A stretch of 64,000 bases of DNA from Hymenopus coronatus (GCA_030762935.1 CM060897.1:108404176-108468175), one strand, 5' to 3'. Counted from the stretch's first letter, positions 1-12,420 are shown. Notes: generated from the letters alone by a model not told the origin. Numbers and translations are program-made.

Positions 1-608
1 CAACGATGCGACACGAAGATTTTCAAGAAAATCTCCCAACTACCCTTTACATGGAAAAAATTTCGAAATTTTTTATTTTCTCAAAAATGGCTCTAACAAT
101 TTTGATTAAATTATCGAGTATTATAGATATTTACATGAAAAATAAGCTCTGCAACATGAATTTTCTGGGAACAGCATCTGAAGACCTATTTGTTCTGGAT
201 GAATTTGTTTGAATTTTGCATAACTAGTAAACCATAAGAGATAGACAAAAACCTACTACACAGAACATGTAGAATTTCCTCAAAACACACAATTTATATC
301 AAACATGTTTTTCGTAGATTTGAATTTTTCAAGATACTTTGTTATTAGTTTCAGTTTTAAAATACTTAAAACGTTTCTCGTAGGGAACTTATCAACTCCT
401 GGCCACCCCCCCCCCTAAAAACGGATTTCATTCCCATAGCAACCACAGTTTAAAACATTTGACAGTCGGTTTAGCCTGGAGGATTCCCTTATTTCCTTTA
501 ACGTATAATGAACTAAGTAAAAAGACCATTTATGCTAATATTTATCTCGATTAGCATATAGTAAATAGAAGAATAAATTTTAACAATGTGAATGGAACAT
601 CAGATTTT
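1..608 (+). repeat. Family H copy 1, left part outside the window
   Basis: The window opens inside a family H unit at the conserved GATGCGACACGAAGATTTTC stretch. It runs through the shared blocks CTTTACATGGAAAAA, CTCAAAAATGGCTCTAAC and GTAAACCATAAGAGATAGAC to the diagnostic end ATGTGAATGGAACATCAGAT followed by Ts. The hairpin end lies upstream of the window. Nothing in it is coding. Confidence 0.85.
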
Positions 609-837
609 TGTAGTGCGTTTTCTCTGTCGCTTTTACTTTGTCAATTATACATGATTATACAAAATTCTTGCCTAATGAGGACTTCAGGGCTTGCTTCCAC
701 AAATTCATGTTACGTATATATTTTGGAGCTTCTCTCCTATCTGAGGCGGCTTACGCTGTCGATGTTTGACGGTTTTAGTCGCGCAGATCCCCTTGTTGTC
801 ATTCAGCATTTGCGGATGAATACTTTACATTTTATTT

Positions 838-990
838 GCCATATAAATATTTGGTATTTTAATCAAATTAGTTAAGGCGCCATTTTTGAAAAAGAAGACA
901 GAATTCTAAAAACAGTTTGGGAGTGTGGGATTTTGCTGAAAATCTTCGTATCACATATCTGGAAGGTACTATTTTGGAGTTTTTCCCAAA
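838..990 (-). repeat. Family H fragment, minus strand
   Basis: A short piece in reverse orientation. TTTTAATCAAATTAG, GCGCCATTTTTGAAAAAG and GAAAATCTTCGTATCACA match the central part of family H read backwards. Both ends are missing. Confidence 0.6.
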
Positions 991-2325
991 CATGTTGCAT
1001 GATTGGACTCTTAGATGAGACGTCATTTTCCTGATCTCTCGGCTACGGTTTGCGGCTTAGGCCCTCAACTTTAGGCTACACCTAAATGCGGACCAAAAAG
1101 CTCGACAAATATCGGAGATTATCCCTGAACCTAAATACCAAGTTTATGTTTAACAAATTGTTTGGTATTTTGTTATGCTGTACACAGACAAGAAATACAG
1201 ACCTATTTTATAAAAACGCATTTTTTGTAAGTAAACTGTTTTACTTGTCGCTTTTTCGTAGCGTGAGCCAATGTTTCTACTGCGGCACAACGTGAGCGAT
1301 TTATATGTAAGCAGTATACATTTACGTTTGAAAACTACATTGATTAAAATATTAGCAAGAAAAAAAAAAACGGAAATAGAAAAGCTACTGGGGGTTCCCG
1401 AAATCTAAGGGCCTATCTACCAAGCTGGCTCTTAGTCTGTGATCGAGCCTGAAAATCTTAACAGATGGCTCTGCTGGTGAAAACCGCACCCCAAAATTCA
1501 CCGCCCTGTGCGCTTAGGAGTAGCGCGGTTTGAATGCGTGGCATCGAGGCGCGGTTCAGCATTATCACGATAGAAAAGGGCGGGGATTTCATTGGTGACG
1601 CTTGTTGTTTATCTTCTAAAACGACCCTAGGTTCAACATCCATCTCTCCTTTGACCTGTTTGTTAAAAGATGCTAATTAAAGAGTTATCTTATCGGGAGT
1701 TCACAAGTTATCAACCTTTGATATCATCTGCGCAAAATTTACATCTGGCATAAGGGTTGTTTGTTCTTGGACGATTTAATGAGGAGAGCTTGCTAATATT
1801 TAATCTTCTGGTTTGTTCAGGTCTGCAAGTGTCTCAGTACTGGTACCTAACCGGCGTTTTTGGCTTGAGGGTTACGTGTTTGTATTGAATGTTTCTGAAC
1901 GGGAGTACATGTAAAATTAGAGCGGGACCACGCAGATTAAATAAAAAAACAAACTTACCTGAGATGTGGAGTGAATTTGTGACAGCAACCACAGTGTGAA
2001 GCTCTTTTTCCCATAGCACTGTGATACAACGAACCGTTCAACACCGACTGAGAGACCTATCCGTAGCTCGGCAAGCCCGCTAGGCCCTCCTGCTTGTGCT
2101 TGCCTGATGAAGGGGACCCGCCCCTCGCACCCTGCCATCTATCCCCAGAGTTGCTAAACTCCTCAGCGCACCAGCGCCCTACCAACCATCTTCCTTTCCA
2201 GAGAGTATAGATAGTATTTCTAGGGAAAAAAAGGTGTTACATTCTCTACGTTTTCTTCAAAAACTGTTCTTAAAAAAACTATTTTTTGTACCTAATTCAA
2301 GATAAAACAGTAGAAATTGTTTTAT
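991..2325. other. Unassigned spacer
   Basis: I see no recognisable gene or repeat here. The base composition is mixed: 1440-1640 and 1970-2190 are more GC-rich than their surroundings. Short open frames on both strands lack recognisable domains. Old unidentified repeats are possible. Confidence 0.4.
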
Positions 2326-3088
2326 TACACATTTATTCTTAGATTCAAAGGGAAAAAGGGAATACACTAGGCTAAAGTGGTAATTAAATCTATTAAAAAT
2401 TGCCTTGAAAGTCTGTTCTATTTGCATTTCCATGATAAAAAGGAAAAACGAATGACAATTTCTCATAAGAGATAAGTATAAGTTTTGGAAATTTAAAGGA
2501 ATATCTCGGAAATCATTAACTCCAGAAAAAAAAAACGATATATGGTATGTGTATTTTAAAGAGATCTACATATTTATGTAGTAAAATTTGGTTTATCTGT
2601 TACAGTTTACCACTTATGCAAAAGTCACCCAGATTGAACATGGCTTCAGAGTCTACTCCCAGATAATTCGAGCTATTACATTTTATGTCATGTAAACATT
2701 TATACATTTTTAATATTTATGACACTTCAATCAAAATCGTTAGAGCCATTTTTGTGAAAACCGAAAATTTCGAGAGAAAAATTCTTCCATGAAAGAGTAT
2801 TTGGATGGGGAGGAATCTCGTTAAAATTATCGTGTCACATTCTTGAAAGATACTTAATCTAAATACCTGTTTGGTACTTAAAAGACGTTTCGATTTTGAG
2901 TTATGCTATTCATAGACACGCTTACCCGTACCTTTTTCTAAGAACGCTTTTTTATTATTATTATTCTTTTAATTCAGATTTCCTCAAAACATGTACCTAT
3001 ATATCCGGTGGAATCTTCGTATCGAATTTTGGGGTGGAATGCAATATGTGCTCTACATACTATGTACGTTATACGTGAAAGTAAAAAT
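2326..3088 (-). repeat. Family H copy, minus strand
   Basis: Reverse orientation. Shared blocks appear in order: AATACACTAGGCTAAAG, GGAATATCTCGGAAATC, AATCAAAATCGTTAGAGCC, GAGTTATGCTATTCATAGAC, then CGAATTTTGGGGTGGAATGC and a degraded terminal palindrome CTACATACTATGTACG at about 3055. The TCTGATGTGTTCC start is missing. Confidence 0.8.
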
Positions 3089-4866
3089 TAAAATGGGATA
3101 ATATCACGAGCACATTTCTTGGACCAGGAACCAACTGCACAAAGGTTTAAAGAGAGACATAAGGAAAGAAGAACGATACTATTTCATCAATGTTGAATCT
3201 ACTAAATTTAAACCAAAGGCGAAAGTTATAGTTTTCCACGATAAATGCACAAGTTGTCCAATTAATAATAACAAAATATTTTGTATGTATTTGGCATAAT
3301 TCTGAAATGATATGAAGGCTTGTTTTTCGCGAATTTTGAGAATTTTTCATATTTTGGAGAATAATATGTTTTTAGCGATAGATGAGAAATATCGATTTTT
3401 TATTTTGCGTATAAAAATTTCATTTATTCCATGTTACAAAAATAGAACTTTAATTTAATTTTTGGGTCTTCACACCATGAAGTCAGAAGTTGTGAAACAG
3501 TATTTAGGATTTAAATGAAGAGAAGTTAGCAATTACAACCAAACAAGAAAAAGTCTTGTTTCTGAATATTGTATATTCCAAAATTAAAATTTCAATCCAA
3601 AGAAATGCATGTCACTTTGTTTTATCTCAAATTAACTTGCAGAGAGGCAAATGTGAAGTATTGGAGAGTAGTTAGTATGGAAGTAGAGTAAGTGCACTTG
3701 CAGAACGCATGGAGAACAATGTTGGAGATACAGTTGAAGACACTTTAAAAGTTTTGCATATCTTTATCTAAATTGGGCTTCATTGTGGCAAAAGAAACTG
3801 ACGATATAATAAATATAAAACTTAAGATTATTCCTTCAGGTCTGGTTACTAAATCACATATAAATGTTCTAAATAATATGACAGTATTTGATCAACTAAA
3901 TAAATTTAAAGCTACAGTGACTTTCAAATGGGATGAGGTTTATCCTTGAGCGCCACCAGGCCGGCAGCCAGCCGGAGTGCTGCTGAGTTGACCTATTGCA
4001 TTCCCGCTCAGCTGGGGAGTAACGCGCTAAGTGATTCCGTCTCTTATAAATACTATTTGCGCTAAAACAAAATATTCAAATTTTGCAAAAAATAAAGCAC
4101 GAATAAGATAGGGTAAAATGTTCGTAGCAGAACCGTAAGCACCACAGCTTTTTGGCTCAAATTGTTTTCATAATACACATGAATAAACATTATGTCGCCA
4201 GGAAGATTTGTATGCTCAGTGTGCGAGTAAGAAGGAAATGTGAAAGAGTGGGGGTAGCGACCTGGCAACGGAGAGCACGATAACGCATCTCATTCTCTGC
4301 AGCGTAGAACTCTTCCTTTTGAGAAACATTATAGTTGAATTCATTCTTATTTTCTTCTTTGTTAGAAAAAAGTCCGTGTCATTGCTGAGCAACTAAGCCA
4401 TGGTTGTTTTATATATATTCATTGCGTTGAAAGGAAAAGGTGATTCTCCTACGTTTTCTTTTAAAAGTCCCTTCAATGTCCTGGGCTAGCAACAACAAAT
4501 GCTGGTAGCGAGAGCTTTTTCTGTACGTATGACTTAATTGTAACAGACCGGACAACCATGAAAAACGAATATGTCACAATTTGATTGTTGCAGTTTGGTG
4601 ATGACTAATATGTGATATTTTATTAGTTATTGACTTGAAATAAAATATTTTGCATTTATAAATAAAGGTTTTTCAACATTAATGTTACTTTAATTAACTG
4701 TCAATTTTCGCTTCATGTCACGTCATTACTCATTCATTAATTCTGCCCAAAATTAGCACAAAATCAATGCGAATTATGGAACTTACAATGTTCAACACAA
4801 AACATCACTATTTAACGTTATCAATAGAAAGTTTAAAAATAATTTCAAAACAAAATCTTGTCTTTG
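3089..4866. other. Unassigned spacer
   Basis: AT-rich sequence with no supported gene. A GC-rich island at 3950-4020 could be a SINE scrap, but I cannot place it. Open frames are short and show no domain. Confidence 0.35.
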
Positions 4867-5500
4867 GCAATAGGCTAAAGCGAAAGTCAAATTTTTAAGA
4901 CTCAGCCGCTAAGCGAGGCCTTGAAATTCGGTTTTATTTGCATAACAGAATGGAAAGATAGAAAAGAAAAACAAATGACATCTTATTTGAGAAAATATTT
5001 GGAAATTTAAACCAAAAATATGGAATATCTCGAAAGTACTTAACTCCACAAAAACAATGTATTCGTTATAAATTGTAGTGAGCGAGATTTTCTCTGTCTT
5101 ACAGTTTATCAGCTATGGAAAAGTCATCTGGAATGAAGAAGCTTCAGAGACTATTCCCATATAATTCAAGATATATTTATATTTGTCATGTAAATATCTT
5201 TAATATATGGATGGTATTTTAATCAAAATCGTTGCAACAAATCTTCAATGTGAAGAGTAATTAGGGACGGGAGAATCTTCGTGTTGCATACTTGAAAGAT
5301 TCCAAGTTTGGTACTTAATTGACTTTTCGTTTTTTTCAAACATATAGATATAAATATACACTCACTAACACAAAATAAAGTTTTTTCAAAAATGCTTTTC
5401 TTATTCAGGGATACTCAACATATTTGGTTTGAACACAATACCTTCTCTACCTATATATATATATATATATATTGCACATACGTGCAGACGGAGTAAAGAA
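4867..5500 (-). repeat. Family H copy, minus strand, degraded
   Basis: Reverse orientation, from AATAGGCTAAAGCGAAAG through GAATATCTCGAAAGTAC, AATCAAAATCGTTGC and CTTCGTGTTGCATACTTG to AACACAATACCTTCTCTACC. The terminal hairpin has been replaced by a short (TA)n run at 5452-5472, followed by a degraded GTGCAGACGGAGTAAAG arm. Confidence 0.7.
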
Positions 5501-5698
5501 TGGGGATTTTCAAAATCTTTCAACCAATGCATTTAGTTATATGCAGACCTAAGCACTGTAATAAAATAATTCATGAAGTGCCTACAATGATGGTAATAAC
5601 ATTATTTATAAAAGCGAGTAACCACCTGAATGGTAGTTGCTGATTATTCAATCCATGGATTCTGGCTGTTCTTAATTTCTTTAACACGTGTGTACAGG

Positions 5699-5978
5699 TC
5701 GTCCTCCGTGGTGCAATGGTTACCATGCTAACTTCATATACCCAAGGTCGCGGGTTCAAACCCGGCGGAGGACGATGGATTTTTTTCGGGTGTAAAAATC
5801 CTTAGCATGGCTTCCTTCGGAAGGGAAGTAAAGCCGTTGATCCCGTGTCGTAGATTTACGGCACGTAAAAGAACTTCAAGCCTGATTGAGAGACCTCTGA
5901 GCAAAATTAAGCGGTCTTTCACGCCCAATTTAGAATGGGACGCTGAGAACCACAGCAGTTAAAGAGCGTCCATAAATA
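5699..5978 (+). mobile_element. tRNA-derived SINE (family S1), near full length
   Basis: The first ~73 nt (5700-5773) fold like a tRNA. GTCCTCC at the start pairs with GGAGGAC at the end. A box A-like segment TGGTGCAATGG and a box B GGTCGCGGGTTCAAACCC supply an internal RNA polymerase III promoter. A ~200-nt unrelated body follows, from ATGGATTTTTTTCGGG to about CAGCAGTTAAAGAGCG. The anticodon arm does not form a convincing stem, so this is a SINE head rather than a working tRNA. A shorter copy lies on the minus strand at 27433-27602. No clear target duplication was found. Confidence 0.75.
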
Positions 5979-5979
5979 A

Positions 5980-6879
5980 CACGCCATATACGCGTGTACA
6001 ATGTGCACAGAAAATTTTCGATACCGAGATTTTACATGTTTTGGGGCATATAAAACCAATTAAAGTATTTTAGACAAGTGTCAGCGTGTGTGTGTCTATG
6101 GACAGCATAACTCAAGAGCCAAAACTCGGTTAAATACCAAACTTGATATTTAAAGTCAGTATCTTCCAAGGATACGACACAAAATCAGAAAAATCCCCCA
6201 AATTACCCTTCACATGGAACATTTTTCGAAATTCTCTATTTTCTCAAAAAATGGATCTAACGATTTTGATTCAAATGTCGTATATTAACAATATTTACAT
6301 GACTAAATATATATATATACATATAGATGTGTATGTCCTAAATTTCTTGGGAACTCCTAAAGTCCTCTTCATTCTGAATGATTTTTGAAAACTGGTAAGT
6401 CATAGAAGATATCTATAAAACACACAAGTAATGTCATATACATTTTTTTTTTTTGCAGAATTTACAGTTTCAGAGATATTCCCGGTTATTGGTTTCAATT
6501 TTAAAATACACAAAACTATTCTCAAACGAGAAACCCTCATTCGTTTCATTTCTTTTTTTTTTTTTTTTTTTTTTTAGTTTTTTATTTTTATTTGTTTATT
6601 TATTTTATTTTTATTTTACTCCTGGCCATGAAAAGGGGGCCAAACTTCAATGACAATCGCATAGCGGTAGCTTTTGAAAGATTTGACGGTTGCTTTCAAT
6701 TAGTGTATCCCTTATTTATGTACTTATAAAGAATGAAATAATAAGGCAATTTCTGGTAATGCTTATCTTGAGTATTATAATGTAGATTAAAGAATAATCT
6801 TTTGTAAAAATATTTTGTTTGTAGAATAGATAAAGAAGGTTTTGTGAGTGGAATACATCAGATTTTTTCTAACCAGAAT
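5980..6879 (+). repeat. Family H copy, plus strand
   Basis: It starts with a decayed palindrome (ACGCGTGTACAATGTGC), then TTTTCGATACCGAGATTTTAC, the TG-rich tract near 6082 and AAATACCAAACTTGATATTT. It ends with GTGAGTGGAATACATCAGAT plus Ts. It contains a (TA)n stretch at 6308 and a pyrimidine-rich expansion at 6550-6620 (T-run then TTTATTT repeats). Confidence 0.8.
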
Positions 6880-7290
6880 GTTTCTCTATTCTGCATATAA
6901 TCTGGCAGTATGAATGCGGGAGTGAATATGATTGCGTTTTTTGTAAAAAAGCTAGAAATGAAACCAAAATTAACAAAACCCACAGTTCAAAGAGTAACGA
7001 ATAACGAAATGTTAGGGCTCCACCAGCAGTTTCTGAAGCCAAAAGACCCCGATGTTGGCAAATAAATTGAAAATGTTTATTACAACAATTGGAGAACCCA
7101 TCCTTAAAAATGTAATTTTGATTAAATTCTCATTTTGTTTTCTTTATCATATGCACCCTCGTGTACAAAATATGTTCCATAATGGAACGGAGGTATTTAT
7201 ATTGGTACTAACCAAATTTCGCTCTGTCCTCTATGGACGTGACTAGGGATTATGTGGGCTAATTTGTTAATTATCAACTTAATTGAGAAT
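6880..7290. other. Unassigned spacer with a 37-bp shared motif
   Basis: No gene seen. Positions 6995-7031 (ACGAATAACGAAATGTTAGG...) closely match 7529-7565 inside the next family H copy, with about 6 differences in 37. Confidence 0.4.
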
Positions 7291-8248
7291 ACTTTCTATA
7301 GCTCGTATGTACAATTACATAGTGGATATAGAAATTATCGAATTCTACCCGAAAATCGACTTGGAGGTTTCACCGGAAACACGTTTTGAGGTCTCCTGAG
7401 TCCGAAAAAAGCATTTTTAGAAAAGGTCAGTGAATGTGTGTAAGTGTGCAGGGAGAGGGTGTTGACAGCATAGCTCAAAAACAGAAAGGCCGTTAAATAT
7501 CATTTTCTTTTAAGGCTCTAAGTTTCAATTACGAATAACGAAACGTTAGAGCTCCATTAGCGGTTAGCGAAACTTGATGCGACATGAAGATTTTCAAGAA
7601 AAATTTCCCACCACAAACTACTCAACAAACTACTCCTTACATGGAAAAAGTTTTGAAAAAATGGCTCTAACGATTTTGATTAAAATGCCGTATTATAAGG
7701 GTACTGACATCACATATAAAAAGTATATTTTGAATTTTCTGGAAATAGCCTCTGAAGAACTCTTTATTCTTGATGAGTCTTGCAACATTTTGCACAACGG
7801 TTAAACCGTAAGAGATAGACAAAAACCTACTACACAAAAATATATATCACGTTAAAACACATAATTTATGTCACATATGTTTTTCCTGTGGAGTTGACCG
7901 TTTACGAGATATTGCTTCTTATAGGTTTCATTTTTAAACTACTTCAACTTTTCTCAAACCGGAAATAACGTTTCGTTTCATTTCTCATGTTTTACCACGA
8001 ACCATGCAAAGCGAACCGAACTTTAATTATTTCAGATAGGACTAGTTTTTAAAAGATTTTACTATCGATTTAGCCTTCTATATTCCTTTGTTTCCCTTCT
8101 ACTTACAAGGAAGCAAGTAGTAAAGCAATTTCTGCTAATGTTTATCTTGATTAGCATGTCGTAGATAAAAGAATAATCTTTTGCAAGGAAAGTTGTTTGT
8201 GTAACAACTAGAGAACATCATGTGAATGAACGCATCAGATTTTTATTT
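7291..8248 (+). repeat. Family H copy, plus strand
   Basis: ACTTTCTATAGCTCGTATGT begins the copy and GTGAATGAACGCATCAGATT ends it. The central TG tract is short (7434-7450). An unusual 37-bp segment (7529-7565) sits where other copies have the TATCTTCCAAGGATGCGACA junction. Confidence 0.8.
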
Positions 8249-8470
8249 TTACAAGTATTGCTAACATTATTCGAGATAACAATGCCTTTCTCGAGCAGCC
8301 AGATAATTGATAATCCTAAAGCCTGAGCGTCTGTTACTACTCCCCAAGCGCAGATAGCAGAAAGTGTGCAACTTATATAGCAGTCGAGTGTTGCAAGTTG
8401 CGCGCCATAACGGCGTGTTTAGAAACCTATAGTTAAAGCCATTGGAAGCATTTTTAAGAATTTGTGTGTT

Positions 8471-8765
8471 ATTATTAACGAGCGAGTTGGCTCTTTGACA
8501 ATATTCCTAAAGTCTCGTGTTCAAACTCCCGGAACCGACCGCTCTGACCGAAGGTTTTAACGAGGTTTTCCTCGGTCGCTGGGTTGGATAATTTGACCCA
8601 TGAATTTTCCTACCATCCTTTCCATCATTAAATTTTATTTCCTTTTTTTCACTGCCATACCACTCATTGGGCTGATCAACCAACCCGGATATGCGATGAT
8701 CAGAAAATCCTCCTTGACGGGCATTTGCTTGTGAAGTCCTCCAAACATGAGAGTAATTTAAATAA
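8471..8765 (+). mobile_element. Probable SINE (family S5), degraded
   Basis: GAGTTGGCTCTTTGACAATA resembles a box A region and TCTCGTGTTCAAACTCC a box B, at tRNA-like spacing. The following AGGTTTTCCTCGGTCGCTGG and the CATTC/TTTCC-rich body resemble the segment after the heads at 45066 and 20672. The end is not defined. Confidence 0.4.
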
Positions 8766-9038
8766 GAAGAAACAGAAGTCTTGTTTACATGACGGTTACC
8801 GATATTAAATGTAAACTTAACAGAGAACGATGTTTTGTTTTTGCTTTTCTTTCGAGTTCTAATGAATGCTTTTTTAAAAAAATAAACAACAAGCTATTTA
8901 TTACCCTTTTTTGTAGTTTAATGATTCAAACATTGGACGTAAGAAAAAACCAACTGTTCTAGCGGTAACGTCTGCGGCGAGCACTTGGGGATGTTCCAGG
9001 TTAAAATCCGGTAGACCGCAGAACTAATTTTTGTTTTA

Positions 9039-9773
9039 ATTTCTCTAGCACGTACGTACAATGTGTATAGTGGATAGAGGAGGTATTTTCACAAAAAATT
9101 CGATGTCGTGATTTCACCAGAAATACATGTTTTGAGGCCCCATGAATCCAAAAAGAACATTTGAGGAAACATGTTCGTGTCTGTCTGTGTATGTCTGTAG
9201 ACAGCATAGCTCAAAAAGAAAAGTCAGTTAAATACCAAACTTGATATTTAAGATCACCGTCTTCCAAGATTGCAGCACGAACATTTTCAAGAAAATCTCC
9301 CGACTCTCAACTATCTTTTACATGGAACATGTAAGATTTTGGTTTTCTCAAAAATGGTTCTAACTATTTTGATTAAAATGTCATATGTTTAAAGATATTT
9401 TCTTGACAAACGAAACGTATAATTGGAATTTTTTTAATAGCTTCTGAAGACCTCTTCACTCTAGATGACCCTTGTGTAACGTTTGTATAGCTGGTAAACC
9501 GTAAGAGATAAACAAAACTTACCACACAAAAAATGTAGATATCGTTAAAACACATAGTTTATGGCCTTTTTTATTTAATGGAAGAGTTAACCGTTTTCGA
9601 GATATTCCGCGTAATTGGTTTCCGTTTTAAGCTACTAGAAATTTTCACAAACGGGAAGACTCTTTTGTTTCGTCTCTTCTTTGTTTATTCCTAGGATGCA
9701 AAGAGAACCGAATTTCAATTGTTTCACTTAGCAACCGGCTTTTAAAAGATTTTAGTATCGCTTTAGTCTAGTG
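9039..9773 (+). repeat. Family H copy, left part, split by a hAT element
   Basis: This begins with AATTTCTCTAGCACGTACG and ATTCGATGTCGTGATTTCAC and runs to ATCGCTTTAGTCTAGTG. The rest of the same copy resumes after the transposon at 12241 with GTCTAGTGTATTCCCTTATT. That join matches the uninterrupted block ATCGCTTTAGCCTAGTATAT seen elsewhere. Confidence 0.85.
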
Positions 9774-9788
9774 CAGTGTTTCCCAACC
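9774..9788. repeat. hAT left terminal inverted repeat
   Basis: CAGTGTTTCCCAACC. It pairs imperfectly with the right terminus and is preceded by the target duplication GTCTAGTG. Confidence 0.85.
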
Positions 9789-9983
9789 TTTTGAAGTTCA
9801 CGGCTCCCTTGGGAATAACATTAAACACTAGGGGCACCCTTCCTTGAATTAAAAGAAAATTAAGCTTAATATGTTAATTTATTGAAATATTATATAATAA
9901 TAACGTACACCATAACATAATACAGTAAACTTTACTACAATCACTGAGTAAAAATACATCAATAAATTTTGTTCGATTAATGA

Positions 9984-11868
9984 TTAATGTGAAACTTGTG
10001 ATTGATGCTTAGAGCACAGATATGTGATGTCGGGTCTTACAGTTGACAGTGAAACACGCAAATCATCCTCAAGCTTATTCAGTCTATTTCTTGCTTTGCA
10101 TTTTATTGTCACCATAGCAGAGAAGGCTTGCTCGCATAGATAGGATGTTGAAAAGGGCAAAAGTGCATTAATTGCTTTCTTCATTAGGTTAGGGTACTCC
10201 TCTCTCCGTTGAAGCCAAAAACTAGCCACCGACGCCTCACTCTTGGTGAACTTACCTTTGAGTGTGGAATCAGCGCAAAGATCAATAAATTCATCTCGTT
10301 CGCAAGCAGTGAAATCTATTTCCTCTGCACTATCTACGAAATCAAATGGTGAGACAATCCAGTCGAGATTAGTAGTGGAAATAGTTGGAAAGTACGCATC
10401 TATTGCATCTTGCAATCTTGATAAGTGATCACAGATGCGGTCTTTCAGTTTACCCAGATCTATATCTCCTGCCACATTAAGAAGAGATGGAAAGTTCGAC
10501 AAATCTCCTTTTTGAGCTGCAGACTTCCAAGAACTAAGTTTTCTTTTAAAACCTTTCATTTTATTGGTTGAGGAGATTATTGTTTCATGTTGACCTTGCA
10601 TCGAAACATTCAGTTCATTCAGCTCATGAAAAATATATGCCAGATACGACAGTTCAAAACACCAAGAATCACTTAGTAAGAGGTCGTGAAATGTGTCTTG
10701 ATTTTCATCCTTAAAAAAAGTTTTAGCTGTTCTTTAAGTTCGAGAAACCGGTTCAATACACGACCCCGCGACAACCACCTTACTTCTGTGTGAAGTAACA
10801 AAGAGGTATGACCTGCATCCGTTGCGCGACATAACTGTTCAAAAATTCTGCACTTTAAAGGTCGAGACTTCATATAGTTCACCATTTTCACAACTTGGTT
10901 AAACGCTTTAGCAAAATCTTCATTACACGCTTTCACGACTAATGCCTCTCTATGCAGAAAACAGTGAGTTATAATAATGGATGGATTTTCATTGAGAGCT
11001 CTGGCAGTAAAACCTTTAATTTTCCCAGACATAGATGGTGCACCATCTGTACATATACCACAACAGTCTTTCCATGAAAGATCATGGTCATTGAGATAGG
11101 AATTAATAGAAACGAAAATATCATGGCCTGTGGTTGTAGTCTCCAGCGGTCTACAGAACAGAAACTGTTCACTAATATCTTTTTCATCAATATATCTGAT
11201 AAAACCAAGGAGTTGCGGTTTGTCACCAATATCGAGACTCTCATCTACTTGCAAAGCAAATGTTCTATAAATTTTTATTTTCTCCGTGACTTGTTCGTTG
11301 ATATTGCATGACATTTCAGATATCCTGCGGCTGATTGTGTTGTTGGACAGAGGAACTTTCGAAATTTGATTAGCTGCTCCTTCGCCATGCAGGGCCAATG
11401 ATTTCCTCTCCAAGAGTATGAGGTTTCTTTTTTTTTAGCTATCAGTTCTGCTACTTTAAATGAGGCTTCAAGAGCAGTATTACCTATGGTCATTCTCTTT
11501 ACCATTCGCACAGCTGTTTTCTTCTCCCCTTCTAATATATGTGAAAAATACATTACACTTTTCTGTGACACACTAGGATGCTTTGTTGTAAGATGCCGCT
11601 TCAGTTTGCTAGGTACCATGGCCTCGTTGCTAAGTGTTTCGCCACAAACTAAACACACAGATATAGGGTTTTCCTCATTGTTATTCCACTTAAATCCATA
11701 CGCTAAGTAACTGTCCTGGTATGTTCTTTTCTTTCGTTTGTCTTCTTTATGTGGTGAATTCGACGGTCCGGGAGAAAGTGTAAGATTTGGCTTCTTAAAG
11801 CAAGCAGTAGGAGCCGACTGTTCACTTTCACTGTCCTGGCGTTTACGTTTAACAATGAACTTATCCAT
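9984..11868 (-). pseudogene. hAT transposase (ZBED/SCAND3-like), frameshifted
   Basis: The reading starts at 11868 (MDKFIVKRKRQ). Residues 72-97 form a BED zinc finger of C-x2-C-x16-H-x4-H type. The RNase-H-like core follows at 11413-10673, with VDESLDIGDKPQ (first acidic residue) and CTDGAPSMSG (second). The C-terminal hAT dimerisation region CEQAFSAM lies at 10601-9984. The three segments are in three different frames. I place a break at an A-run near 11431, a small deletion near 11390 and a shift at a T-run near 10715. Length and motif order otherwise fit a typical ~600-residue ZBED-type transposase, which would cut and paste its own element in the nucleus. This copy cannot make an active enzyme. 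Confidence 0.88.
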
Positions 11869-12225
11869 AGCTAAACACTGTGAATCAACGCGAGGAAGAC
11901 AACTGAAATTGCCAAGTGGCGTACACTTTTATATATTCATCTGTCGAAGTCTCGGGAATGTTCGTGAGGAAGCGAGTAGTCTCGGGAATGTTCGGCAGGG
12001 TATAGCTGCAATGCCATCTGTGGGATACTAGTATAACTGAATTATTGAAATGAATCGACCACTATCACCATTTGCGGTACATGAGAGTAATTGATTTGAC
12101 TTATTTTATTTCAAGACCTTACAAGACTTAAGGCTTCAGTAGAAGGTATTCTTTTTTTATTTATCTCAATATCTCGCGGCACCCCTTAGCCAATCACACG
12201 GCACCCTAGGGTGCTGGGGCACACC

Positions 12226-12240
12226 GGTTGGGAACCGTCG
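12226..12240. repeat. hAT right terminal inverted repeat
   Basis: GGTTGGGAACCGTCG, whose complement reads CGACGGTTCCCAACC. The core is shared with the left end and it is followed by GTCTAGTG. A GC-rich run of CACCC motifs just inside (12176-12220) is mirrored on the left by GGGGCACCC. Confidence 0.85.
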
Positions 12241-12420
12241 GTCTAGTGTATTCCCTTATTTCCCTTCTTTTTTCAAAGAAACGTGTAATAAGACGAGTTC
12301 ACATAATATTTATATTGATTAGCATGATGTGAATAAACGAAAAATCTTTCGTAAGAAAAGTTTAATTGTGGAACAGCTAGAGAAAGTTATGTGAATGGAA
12401 CTAACGTGATTTTTTCTTTT
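12241..12420 (+). repeat. Family H copy, right part, after the hAT insertion
   Basis: Continues the copy begun at 9039: GTATTCCCTTATTTCCC, TATTGATTAGCATGATG and GAGAAAGTTATGTGAATGG, with a T-rich end. Confidence 0.85.

Larger units (their letters stand above)
9774..12240 (-). mobile_element. hAT DNA transposon, 2467 bp, with 8-bp target duplication
   Basis: The left end CAGTGTTTCCCAACC and right end GGTTGGGAACCGTCG form imperfect terminal inverted repeats with the shared core TTCCCAACC. Both sides carry the same 8 bp, GTCTAGTG (9766-9773 and 12241-12248), as expected for hAT integration. The inside encodes one decayed transposase on the minus strand. Target and element can be told apart exactly because the insertion interrupts a family H copy. 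Confidence 0.92.

Noticed and set aside
588..875. 95-codon plus-strand frame
   Set aside because: It spans the end of one H copy, unrelated spacer and the start of another H fragment. No domain is visible.
5700..5773. Candidate tRNA gene
   Set aside because: Acceptor and T arms pair, but the anticodon arm does not. The sequence continues as a SINE body and recurs at 27530-27602.
11486..11710. Plus-strand frames across the hAT element (also 11738-12031)
   Set aside because: Antisense to the transposase BED-finger region.
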